Origin: Xylona heveae TC161
Taxonomy: Eukaryota; Ascomycota; Xylonomycetes; Xylonales; Xylonaceae
Assembly (NCBI RefSeq): GCF_001619985.1
Contig: NW_017264196.1
Location: 1,798,001 to 1,862,000, forward strand
DNA length: 64,000 bases
Direction of reading: 5' to 3'
A program made the position numbers and the translations under genes. Position 1 is the stretch's first letter; each line of letters starts with the position of its first letter. Shown here in pieces: positions 46,646 to 58,322 of this stretch. The notes under the pieces were generated by a model. It did not search any database, was not told the DNA's origin, and saw nothing but the letters and a program-made list of their open reading frames with translations.

Positions 46646-49600
46646 CTACTTCGCCTTTGGCGTGGGCGACATAGAGGGCATTGAGCTCTGTCCTTGACTC
46701 GGTCGGGGTGTTGCCAAGGCTGCCAATGTCGGTGTGGATTCTTCTTCCAATTCTTGAAAAGCATAGTCCTTTTCGTCAATGCCAGAATCAGTAGAATTTT
46801 CACGTCCCAGTCCTACTGCGCCACTGGCACGGGCGGCACCTTTAGCACTACCACCAGCATTGCTTCCGTCGTGGTCATCAGCATCAATGTCGACGGCAAT
46901 CTCGTCTCCCTTTACTTGTTTGCCACCAAGTGTCTTTGAAAAGACTTCAGGGGGTGTGAGCGTTGTGCGCGGGACTGGCGGAGTGACTGGTGCACTCGCG
47001 GTACAGATGGGTGGTTCGCGATCCAAAGAGAGCCGCGGCGAGGTAGGGGTAACGTCGTCATCACGGCCTTGGTCTTCAGACTCGGAAACCGCATTCTCCT
47101 CGCTCTCCTGGCTACTTGTTCGCATCATTTCAATACCAAGCCTCGAGCCGCGGTGGACGCGCGGTACCGGACTTCGGGGCGGCGCAACGAGCAGAGGGTT
47201 TCGGTGTAGTCGAGCAGGACTTCGTGGACGGCCCGGACTCCGTCCTAGTTCCTCGTCTTCATCATCGCCAGACTCGGCACTCTCGTGGCGGTACCGCTCC
47301 AATGACGTGCGCTTGGCCTTGATAAGTTCCATCGACTTGGGACTCTTTAGTAATCTGGTTGACATTGCTGGCGGCGCGGAATTGGCATGAATCAGATGTG
47401 GCGTCAGCTTAGGCGATAATTTGCTTGGCTCTGGTGGAATTCCTTCCTCTGCAGAAATTATTCCAAGCCCTTTGCCCGCCCAGTCGTCTCCTTGCTGTCT
47501 GCTAATAACCACTGGAATGTCCTCGGCCAGCGCAGATTCGTTATCGCCAAAGAAACTTGAGCTGATGGAATCGTCCCGACTTGACGCGTGGTAGCTGGCT
47601 TCTGGAAGTTGAGCAAATCCCGACGAGTTGGAACTCGGGCTGTCTTCATCGCGTCGCGATTCTTGGCGTAAGTTTGATGGGGGGAATGACGGCGTAGGTA
47701 TGTGTGGCATGAGCCCTGGTTGAGGCGGCTTCCACTGGCACAGTCGCGACATGACCTCGGTCAGCTTGGAAATGGTCGGGGGTTTCTCAATTAAAGCATC
47801 AAAAGAATGAGGAGCTTGCAGATCCTTGAGATAGCCAGTGACTGCCACAATTGGAGTCTGCGAATTGACATTTTTGGTGTCACGGATCATCCGTGCGACG
47901 TCCGCACCATTGATGTGGGGTAGCTTTGATTCCATCATAATCACATCAAACTTGACTTCACCCATGGCGTACCGCATAGCCTCAGAACCGTTTGGAACTG
48001 CTATTGTTCGACATCGAAGCTTTTCCAACAACCTCTCCATGACCATTCTGGAAACAGGGTGATCTTCACAGATGAGCACGTCCAGCGGCCTGAAGACCGG
48101 GCCGTCCACGAGTAGTGAGGCGTGAGACAATTTCCGTGAACTCTGTCTCCTCCTCTGCACTCGCAAAAACGCCCTTGTCCTTGGGTCTTCATTGTCAGAT
48201 GATGACGGCGATGCCTCAATTACTTGACTGCGACGCTTATGATGGAAAAGAGGAGTCTCTCTAGTCACACGATCGCTATCTTGCGAACCAACCGTCTGGC
48301 TCCTTGCACGAGGTGGCACGCTGCCTGATTGACGATGGGGATGAGGATGAGGCATGATGAGACTCTTTTCGGGTGATGCGACTTGGAGTGGAGGCTGATT
48401 CTTGGTTGTCTTGATGGGAGAAGATGCAGTCGAAGCGGTCTTGAAGCTCGTTGACAGCCTTGGCAAATCAAAAAAGCTCGGCTGAAGACCTGCATTTGGC
48501 TGACTCGTCGACATAATAGAAGAAGAACTAGACGTCTTCCTTCGCTCATGATGTTGTCCCGTCGAAAAGGAAACCAAAAGTGGAGATGAAGGCTGGGAGG
48601 CCCGGCTGGGTGAAGAATTTGCCTGGCTCGCATTGGAAGGCGAGGCAGGCCTGGCACCTTTACTGGACGACAGTGTCCGCTTGAGTGGCATTGGAAGCAT
48701 TGGGCTTCCGTCAAGGGATGGTGCGTTGCTGCTGCTCGAAGCGGCAGCAGAAGCTGGAGTTTGGACTGAGCCCTGAGATTGGCTCGAAGGTGGCGGCGGC
48801 GGTGGCGGCACCGCTGCATTGGGTAACTGAGTTGCCTTGTTCAAGGCGTCGGCTCGCAACTTCTGAATAACATCCCTATTCGCCTTTTCCAATACAGGGA
48901 GATTCTTGAATGCGAAATTGCCAAAATCATCCGTCGCCACAGGCTCACTCAGGCGCCGGCTCCGGCCATCCCGTACATGCGGCGGGATGTGAAGTGGCAT
49001 CATGCCCCGTTTGATAGAATTCACTTGATTGCGCACCTTTGATAATGCATCGTGTGGTCTCTCCTGGTAGTCGCCACCAGGTGTCGCGGCGGCAGGAGAA
49101 GCCTGGTCTTCAAACTCTTCGGCAAAAGTTTGCAGGATCGCACCACGAGGGTCAAAATATTCCGTATCCTCTGGATGCCCCGGAGCTGGTACAAATTGAG
49201 CCTCGTCCTCCAAAAGCGTGTCCCAAGTGACGCCTTCAAACCACGGGTGCCTTTGAACCTCTTCGCCACCATTGGCATACTTTTCCTCGAGATTCGATCC
49301 CAGACGAGTCTTTGGATCACTACACATTAGCCGTTCCATCAAATCCCGGGCTTCTGGCGAGACTGGTGCTTCTTCTTCTGTCGGCCAATCAATCCTTCTT
49401 GCCAAGATATTATCAAACACCTTGTCTGGAGTATCAGCGTGAAAAGGAGGGTATCCGAACAAAAACTCAAACAGAATACATCCAAGAGACCACCAATCGC
49501 TCATTTCATCTTGGCCAACGCCACTGATTGTTTCAGGTGCCAAATAGTCAGGTGTACCAACAAACCTTCGATCCTTGTCTCCAGGGTCAAAGAGAGCCAT

Positions 49601-52600
49601 GGGCGGTGGAGCAATCATGGTAGACTGAGGCGGGGTGTGCATATGGCTCAAGCTGGAATGGCTAAGTGTTGGGTGAAGGGCATAGGGATCGCCACCAGAT
49701 TCCTCATTCTCACTCTGCGTCTCCTCTTCAATCGGGGTTCGCCATCGGGGCATCGACTGGGGGTAATCGAGTGGTTCGCTGAGGGAAAAGTTGCGAAACA
49801 TGGAGTGGAGAGCTTCGCTTCCCCCACTATCGCTCCGATGGCCAGATGTCCGCCGTGAATTCTCGCGGCCAAATGAGCTTTCCCGACCCAATGTGCTTTC
49901 ACGGCTCAAGCTAAAGTAAGAAGGTTGACTGAGACCTGGGTCAGGAGTCAGGTGCGGTGTCGAACCGGGCGAGTGCCCCCCCTGCAGGTCAAATGAAGCA
50001 GATCTTGACGATGCCATGGATGCAGAGCGAATGAACGAGCTTTGCTTGAGCAAATCAGGGCCGGAGTCGTTAGATTTGCTATCCAAGATACGCTTCTGAC
50101 GACCAATCAAACCCATTCGTGACAGCCCAAAATCTGTCAGCTTTAAATGGCCTTTCTGATCAATAAGAAGATTATCAGGCTTGAGGTCGCGGTGCACAAT
50201 GCCTCGATTGTGCAAATGTTGAACTCCAAGCACCACCTCGGCCAAATACTTTTTCGCCCAGTCCTCGGGCAAACCGCCGAGGACCTTGATCAACGACGCA
50301 CAGTCACCACCGTTCAAGTATTCCATGACCAGGTACAAGTAATCCTTGCTTGAAAAAGTCCAGTATAGCTTGGCCACGAAGTCACTCTCACCCTGCCACA
50401 TCAAAATGGCTCGTTCAGCTTTGACATTGGTCACCTGATTCTTGGCTACCATGTCAGCCTTCTTCAAGACCTTCATGGCGTAGTAATCTCCCGTGACCTT
50501 CTTCTTCACCAAGTACACACTACCAAAGGCGCCTTTACTGATCGGTTTGATTATTTCAAAATCTTTGATAGAGGGAGGTACCGCTGGAGCCTGAGGTTGA
50601 CTAATTGACGAGAGACGCGGTGAAGGAGGGGGCCGCATCATATCCGACGAAGCTGCAGACGATTGCCTTCGATGATGGTGGAGAGCATGATGTTGCGGTG
50701 GTAACGTGAAAGCCGGCGATGAGAATTCTCCGGTCGAGAGCAGCGGTGAAATAATAGGCGATGTAGCAATTTCTTGCGCAGCGCTCAGCCGCGGCTTCGA
50801 GATGCGCAGGGGTGACGACGGCACTACGTTCCTGGCAGGAGATGGTTGCCGTCGCGGCGAGTTTTGGCCGGGGAGACTCAAGTTCGAGCGCGAGCGTTCC
50901 CGCGAGGCCGACGTTCGACCGAGACTGAAATCCGTAATAGGAGATTCTGTTCTCCGGATGCCCGGAATCACTGAAGATCGCATGCTGGCATCACTGTCAT
51001 TGGCATCGCTTTCAAAGTTGAGCGAAGCCTGCTGCGACAGCTGGGATGGCGCATTGATATTCACGGCACCCTTGTATGACCGAGGTGTGGCCGCCTCGCG
51101 AGGGCTATTCGACCCTGTGGATATGGCAGCTGAGGATTTCCTTCGATCATAGCCGAGTGAGGGGTCAGAGAGGTTTCGCAATGCGCGAGCAAGGGAAGAA
51201 TGTCCATCAAAGGATCCAGCAAAGATACCCCCAGTCTCTTCATCAGTAAATGCAGAGGCCTGCTCTTGCGTCTCGTCGAGCCCTATCTCTGAACCACGTA
51301 CAGACTCGTCGTAGCGGTCATCTGGCATTGGCCCATCTTCGTCTGCCTCCACCTCTTCCTCTTCCTCATCCTCGCCATCGTCAGTAGAGTCACTCAGCTG
51401 ACCAGCCGCAATCCGAGCCGCCTTACGTACAGCGGCGTCGATACAGTCTTGCACGAGTACGGTGAATTCGACGCGAATACGTTCTGAATACTCGAGAATC
51501 TTGCGATGGCGCATGACCGCGTCCACTTTGGCGCGCGCGACTACCTCTGTATCAGCGCACAACGCAGCCAGACCCTGCTCCTGCTCAAGCGTATTGGTGC
51601 CAGGAGACTGCCATTGCATGACTTGCGAGATGCGACTGTCGGATTGGGGCGATTGCACACGAATCTCTCCAATCTCCAAACCCTTGGAATCCTTGATGGC
51701 TGGTGTGTTGATCTCAATGGACGTGTCACAGAGATCCAACAAGAGCTCGACGATGCGGGTTAGAGGCCGTCGGATGGCAAACGACCTTCCCCGAGCATGA
51801 CCCAAGCCGCTGGTCGAAGATTCTCGGGACCGTGGGCCGGACACGGCAGGCGATGCCGCTCCAGACGACGGGCCCGAAGAGGATGGCGTGGAAGAAGGTC
51901 CGATGGGTAAGCCACGGTATTCGGCGGGAACCGTGGCCGTTAGGGGCATCTCTGCTGGTGTCGAACGGTTGCTGTGCACCTCGAGCGCATCGAGCACCTT
52001 GACAATGGCATTGCGATGCTCAATCAAGCCCTCTTGGGCCATTTGGACCTCGAGCTCGGCTCGATGCTCCTGAAGACACAGCTCCGAGTGCTTTTCAAAC
52101 CACCAAGGTGTGATTTGACGCTCGCAAATGCGACACAGAACAGGCAGCGGTGGCGGGAGATTCTCAGGGTCGTCGACGCCCACCTCTGCCAGCTTGGTCA
52201 AGTACTGGGCAAGCACTTCTGCGCCAATGCCCAGCGCCTCCACCAACATGGGGGGCAGGTCGATAGTAATCTCTCGTGGTCGAGCTGAAGGCCGAACCAT
52301 CCACATCGTCTAGTCCAATAGAAACTTTGTTAGATTCCTGGGGAAACTGCCTTTTTGGGGAGTAAATCAGTCAAAGGACAAATATTGTTACTTACATGAC
52401 TCACTTCACCCGAGGTCCGGTCATAGACAAGAATGCCCTGGGCCTCGAGGCTGATGACCGAGGTCCCCTCAGTTTCGCTGACCTCTTCGGGGCGGAAACC
52501 CTCCTCCTCAGCATGGACGGCAGCATCAATGGGGTTAGGCTTCAGTCTTGAATCCGGGCCCATGCGGACGGAGAAGCGAATGATGTGGCTGCGCGAGTCG

Positions 52601-52935
52601 TCCTTCTTCATAAACTCTGCAGCATCGGCGAATGCATTCTTGTTGTCAAGCAGAACGTCTGAAATAGGTCTTCCTTGCACCGACTCGGGAGCGGTGCCAA
52701 TGACATCTCTCCACGAGGGAGTAACCCATCGTATGACGCCGTCTAGGTCGACGTCCAGGATGACAACGAGCGTTTGTTCGGCGGCTTCCTTCAAGTCTTC
52801 TCGTCCCTCACGAATATCTGCACTCAACGTGCGTTCGACAGTGACTCGGTTCTTGGAGGGATCGCGCGGCCGTCCCTCCTTCAAGGCCACGACGGCCGGG
52901 GGCAGGAGGAACTCTTTTTGCTCAGATTCGGCCAT
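46646..52935 (-). CDS. RIM15: PAS-domain AGC kinase Rim15 with C-terminal receiver domain
   Basis: A nutrient-responsive kinase (Greatwall relative) that promotes quiescence and stress gene expression downstream of PKA/TOR. Exons are 52935-52396 and 52309-46646 (2067 aa). The start is the ATG of MAESEQKEFLLPP; two codons upstream the frame continues only to TTG. A PAS domain lies at about 45-135 (VVILDVDLDGVIRWVTPSWR). A CxxC...HxxxC zinc finger lies at 239-258 (CRICERQITPWWFEKHSELC). The kinase runs from about 760 to 1230: GAFGSVY, YAMKVLKK, HRDLKPDN, TDFGLSR, an activation segment expanded by about 190 residues, then GTPDYLAPET and an AGC tail. The receiver at about 1586-1710 has LICEDHP, VAVTGY and LIEKPP, but has MMESKLPH, with Glu where the phosphoacceptor Asp belongs. 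Long Ser/Pro-rich disordered linkers join the domains. Confidence 0.95.
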
Positions 52936-53175
52936 TGTCAATATTACAAGGTGTTCGTCGCTGTTGCGGCGGGGGTCTCTGTACTGCCATGCACATCAAT
53001 CGGTTGATGAGGGTGTGCCTGGGTGGGCAGTCCCCCTCGAAGCGGCTTCCAGTCTGTCCAAGGCAGGGCGATTTGTCTTGTTTCGACGCTGATGGTCCTA
53101 CTAGGATCGATCCAACGAAGCCATGCTGTTCCCGAATGCAAGTAATGTCACTCGGATTGTGCTTCTCAGCGCATC

Positions 53176-53197
53176 AAAAAAAAAAAAAAAAAAAAAG
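53176..53197. promoter_or_regulatory. Poly(dA:dT) tract upstream of RIM15
   Basis: 22 consecutive A on the plus strand, about 240 nt upstream of the RIM15 start. Such tracts disfavour nucleosomes and are common in fungal promoters (established knowledge). The role here is inferred. Confidence 0.5.
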
Positions 53198-54102
53198 GTC
53201 GTGTTGATAAGAAAGGGGACAGACGAGCAACGAGAAAGGTCCAGAGGTAATGATTGATAGCCGTCGGAGGTTTCGATAATTGAGACACGGCGGGGAGGGA
53301 ACACGGACGCGGAACGAGACGAGCTCGGTCAGGATCGGCAGGACGAGCCGAGGGCACAAGAGAAAGGCGGCAAAAGGCACACAACCCCCTGAAGAGACTC
53401 GTGTTGGAGAATTGCTCGAGCAACGCGTCGTGAACTGTTTGAAAAGCAGTGCTAAGATTTCAAGAAGATATGAAAGGGCTCGTGGGAAGGGGGATGGATA
53501 AGACTGGTATGGAGGGGTTCGTGGTGGTAGGTTAGTCTGCCTCTTAGGTTAAAGTGTATTGAGGATGACGGGGGTCGGGTGCTCGGTGGTGGACGATTGT
53601 TGCTGCTACAGCACTACCGCACCTTTGTACCGAAACTCAGAGCTGCGGCTACTGCGAAAGAGCGGGAGATAGCCGAGCCAGCACGTCGTCACCGATGGTT
53701 CGATCCAGTATCTCTCTGTTGCTGTTCTGTGAGCTACACCTGTCGCCGGTGTAATAGTAAACATCAGTTTATCAGTTGTATTATTCATGTTATCAACAGC
53801 TTTTCATGTGTAGGGTTGCAAAGCCAGTAAGCACAATAATTATTTTAGCGAGGAATAGTAGTAATATCAGTGCAAAACACCAAAGTCAGAAACCTTAGTG
53901 CACTGCGCCATGCATGCAAAACCCTTGCCCCGACCCATATCCACACACTCACACTCCACTCATACATCCATCGACACCACACTTGCCCCTCGTTTCATCC
54001 TCTCGGGTTGTGGCCCGTTGCCCAAGCGAAAGCACACTATATGCAGGCAGACGCAATCGGAGGACGACGCTCACAACATTTCTACCTGGTGCTCACAAGA
54101 TA

Positions 54103-54140
54103 CCTACCTTAGTACCTTAGTACCTTAGGTACCTTTGGTA
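54103..54140. repeat. TACCTTAG tandem repeat
   Basis: Successive TACCTTAG units (TACCTACCTTAGTACCTTAGTACCTTAGGTACC in outline) ending in a palindromic CCTTAGGTACC variant. It lies in intergenic DNA. Confidence 0.6.
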
Positions 54141-56107
54141 GGAAATGAAGCACATCACCCAGAGCCGTATACCTCCAATAGGCTCCAGTACGGCAGTCTC
54201 CCCATTGAGACAAGACATTAGAGGAGGAACATGCCCTTTTTTTCTACAATGTGTGATGGTTGCACGGCTGCTGCAACTTCAGCAGTATTCAATGCTGGAT
54301 TTGAGTCTGTGTGCGTGTGAACAGATCATAGAAGACTATGGTTTAGAAGATCATTGCTGTTCCCACACGAGATCATATGCCTCCCGAAAGCGAAGCCAAA
54401 TCAGTTGTCAGATGGGGGAGACAAGATATGGATGTGCGTGCGGGGAGGAGGGTTCCAGCACCGAGCAGGGGACCCTTGCAGGCTCGCACGCCATTCCTAC
54501 CGGAGTACGTTGCAGCTTTTTATGCATTATTATTATGTATTACAGTACAATTTCAGCACTGTGCACCCAACCACAATATATATAAAAGAAGGGATTTATT
54601 GCATTGTTTCCCCTCACTGTTGCAAAGGGAGGACGGACACGGTTATCAGCCACTCAGAGAACGAACGCGGAGACGACCCCGACAGTGTGGGTATTGGTCA
54701 TCAAGTCCGTTGCGGTCATTGATCTTCCCCCCACCATAGGGAACGCCAACGGTCATCACTACGGTACAGATGAGCATTTATGGGGATAAATAGTATAACT
54801 TCTCAAAGGTCTGATTAATAATGTGTGCCGTCTTAGGCAAGTAGTTCTTCCCTTCCTTCCCTCTCAAAAGTGCCTGCTCGTATCGTCCATGATGAAATGT
54901 CTAGCCGGGTCATCTGATCTCCATCTTCCCTCCCATCTCTCGTCTAGTAAGCCGGGTCCGGCTATCCACGCTAAATTACGGGCCAGTTTCTCTTTAGACT
55001 TTCACGGTTAGCGGAAAAGGTTAACTTGTCCCATGTTTCCACACCACCCCTCTACGGTACTTGCTTCTGATCTATAGCTTTTGAGAGATAGACAGAAAGT
55101 GTACAACAACAATTGCCAGATGTGCCGACTACCTGTAATCGCTACCGTTGATCCTTGCAGTCATTTCCCCGGGCCTTAGGCCCCCCCATTCGAGCATGGA
55201 AACAACTGTGCGGATACAGGGCATACACTGCACATATATCTGCTGAGTTTTTATATGCATGCCCCACGCTTTTTAGCAACGAAAAGCCACGAAAATGGAC
55301 GGGGGCTGCCGATATTGCTCCACTTTTCGCATGACTTTGACTGACAGCCACACGCGGCCACCAGTTTATTTTCTTTTTGACTTTGTGCCCGCCCCTTGGT
55401 ATGTCTCTTCACCTGATCATCGTGATCAAAAAGAGTCATCATGTCCCCTTTAGTATTTGCCAAAACATGCAGGTCATTAAGAGACAAGCTTTGTTCTCCA
55501 CAATGAATTTCTCTTGGCATCGGCCCATGTATGAATTGGTTGGCATCGGGCCTCGAGCGCGTGACACTCTCCGTGCTTCGGCCGACACTCGTGCCTTCCC
55601 GTCCCGGGTGCCTTAATCTGCCTTTCCGTTATCGCCTCCTTATAGCGTGCAGTTAAAGTTGCAGACGATAGAATATTCGTGGCTTTTCATACTGTTGTTT
55701 GGGAGGCTTTTGTCACTAGCCTGAAGCTGATGTTAGAATTTTCCCAGTTATAGCTCTCCATTGCCGACTGTATACGGTAATCCCTGAGCTTGCATCCGCA
55801 ACGTCCGTCCACGTCAAAACCATGATTCTTATTAAGATACGCCCGTTACTATTAAGATAGCGTTTAACATATTAGTAAACAAAAACCCTTCCACGGAATT
55901 TTCTACTCAATCCACCCCATCCTAAGATGCTACCTTATACCTTAGTCAATTGATATACATTGTTCACATGTACATTGGCCGAAAAGGTTGCACCAACCCC
56001 GCTCTAGAAATTAGATGGCCCCGATCAAGTGGCAAAAGGAAAAGGCATCGGTCGGTTCCTGATATCTTCTCAACATATAATCTTGTTCGAATCATGGACC
56101 AGCTTTT

Positions 56108-57318
56108 TTACTGGTCCTTCTTGGCAGCAGTTGCGGCAGATTGTGTCAAAAACCATTTCGTCGTGCGCTCAACCCCTTCATCAAGGCTGACAATCGGCCG
56201 ATAGCCGAGTCTTTCCTTGGCCTTTCCGATATTATAGTACCTCGTCATGCACGAGTATCGGACTTGCTGCCTCGTCAAGGTCGGCTTCTTTCCCACCGCC
56301 CAGTAAACCCATTCCAGGAGGCTGGCAAGTGCCAATCCCCAATCCTTCTGGATCACGGTAACATTGAGACCAGTGGTATCGCCAGCAATATTCCAGATAG
56401 CTCGAGGGAAATCCCAGAAGTAAACAGGCGAGTCGTTGGTAATGAAAAAGGCCTCTCCGTCAACACGCTCGTGGTCTAGCGGAGCGGTAGTGAGGAGGTG
56501 CGTATTTAGCAACGCTCGCGCAGCAAGAATATGGGCATGCGCAACGTTGCCCACATATGTAAAATCAAAGAGATTGTTGTTGTCACCCAGCTGAAAGCCC
56601 GTCTTCCGCTTTTCATAGACATTGATCATGTTGTTAACGACCTGCACATCCCCTTCGCCGAGGATGCCCGCTGGACGGATTGCGGTGGTGAGCATGTTTC
56701 CGTACTTGCGGTTGGCGTTCAGAACAGTCTTCTCTGCCTCAATCTGATACCCAAAACATTAGCAATAGAATACAGAATTCAGTCTTGCTGAAAGGAGGAA
56801 AGAGCAAAAGAGAAGAACCAAAGCAACGACAGCACGATCGGTGAGCGTACCTTGGTCTGTGTGTAGTATTCAGATTGCTGCGCTCCTTCAACATACGGCC
56901 ACCGCTCATCGGCATTTATTAAATCAGTCGCATTATCACTGACAACACTTGCGGAACTGGTATACACGAAGGCCTTGACTCCGCCCGCTTCTCCGGCAGC
57001 CTCGATGAGATTCTTTGTTCCCTTGACGTTGACGCTGTACATGAGATCTTTTCGATGTTCAATCAAATTGGGACTCGCCGTGTGTATGATAACGGCAGGC
57101 TTCACTTTGTCGAGCACTGAGCGGACCTCTTCAATAGAGGTGATATTGCAGTCATAGTAGGCGACGCCTTCGTGGCGGTTGCGGGTTGTTCGCAAGTCCA
57201 GCACTGAGACATTCGCCTCGTACTTTTCCTTGAGCATTGACACAATGTGACTGCCAACAAAGCCACAGCCGCCAACAACGACTGTATTGCCCAGGTTGGG
57301 GCGACTTGAAGTGGCCAT
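56108..57318 (-). CDS. ERG26: Sterol-4-alpha-carboxylate 3-dehydrogenase, decarboxylating (C-3 sterol dehydrogenase)
   Basis: An NAD(P)-dependent SDR/3-beta-HSD enzyme of the ER sterol C-4 demethylation complex (with Erg25 and Erg27) in ergosterol synthesis. Exons are 57318-56851 and 56743-56108 (367 aa). The 107-nt intron (donor GTACGC, acceptor TATCAG) joins YTQTK/IEAEKTVLNANRKYGN. The ATG giving MATSSRPN is used; three codons upstream the frame only has TTG. Visible features are the Rossmann motif VVVGGCGFVGSHI, the Asp after beta-2 (VLDLRTTRN), the Thr-Ser-Ser block FVYTSSASVV, the catalytic YTQTK (YxxxK), and the family block TTAIRPAGILGEGDVQVV and FDFTYVGNVAHAH. The C-terminus ends KKDQ, a possible ER-retrieval-like basic tail. 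The length matches the family. Confidence 0.94.
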
Positions 57319-58322
57319 TATGGGCAAGAGGCGGTTGAGGTTCGGTTTTGCGAACGCACGGTTTCAAAGGGGTGACGAAATACAGCAGGATCGAGACGAT
57401 TGAAATGCAACCTGCACTGTATGAGACGTGATTACTTGGACGTTATAGATTGGTTCTATGTCAACCAAAAGTGCACTCAAGAAAAGATGGATTCGGGCAA
57501 GAAATCGACGGAAGAGGACATTCTGTTGGAGGGAGCTCCCAAGTCTGGAGCAAGTCTCATTGGCTGGCGCCCCTGACCTCAGACGATCAGACCGGAGTCG
57601 CTTCGTGCCGATGTCGCTAGCGATCCGAGAGATAAACCTCCCCGCTCGCTCCCACATGACACAATAATCCTTGGCCTGGGGGTGTTCCAATGCGGGCGCC
57701 TCGTGGGGGAGGACACAGACCGAGACGCCCTGGCAGCTCGTGGCATATACACATACGCATTGTCATGTGTGCATTGGGTGCAAGAAATTCAATTTATTAA
57801 CCGTCAACATAGTAGATATCTTTTAGCAGATGTTGACTTTGGGGTAAATAGAAAAGCATACGTTTTTACACGAAAGTACGCGAGGGATGCCTTCTGGTAA
57901 ATTAAAACAAAAGAAAAAAACCCCTAAGCATAAGAACATTTGCCCATGCATGCCATTTTGCGCCGAAAGTGCAACAGTAAGCAAAACCATTTCTTGGCGG
58001 ATGACCAGACTCCCGTGGATAAAACATCGGAATGTAAGTGCTGCAATAAATCTTCGGGTAAAGCCAGAGAGAGGCTTAAGAAGATTAATAGGCATTCGAT
58101 TGACAAAGTGAGGGCATTTAAAAAGCCGTAGCGGGTCCGGTCCATAGATTGCATCAAGGCGAGTGCAATGAGTGTGGAAGATTGTTCTACATAAGATTCG
58201 GAGGTAAGCGGTCAATACTGCGGCAACCTCCCGTGCGGAATGGGATTATCTATTCTCTGCTTTCGGGTCAGCAAGTCTTTGGCGTTTAGGTACATCCGGA
58301 ACACCCATAATTGGGCTAAGAC
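57319..58322. other. Intergenic region between ERG26 and the E2 gene
   Basis: 1.0 kb holding the ERG26 promoter and the 3' region of the E2 gene. No sterol-response element is recognised with confidence, and no gene is seen. Confidence 0.5.

Larger units (their letters stand above)
52936..56107. other. Large intergenic region upstream of RIM15, 3.2 kb
   Basis: The promoter and probable long leader of RIM15 lie on the left, with a 22-nt A tract at 53176-53197 (T tract on the gene strand). The rest has only short frames of no family resemblance. It includes a CCTTAGTA/TACCTTAG repeat (54103-54140) and a run of TATATATAAAA near 54578. No tRNA or mobile element is recognised. The size fits a heavily regulated gene. 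Confidence 0.5.

Noticed and set aside
54145-54739. Overlapping frames of 120-146 codons upstream of RIM15.
   Set aside because: Three frames are open at once over the same DNA, none resembles a family, and the composition is non-coding.
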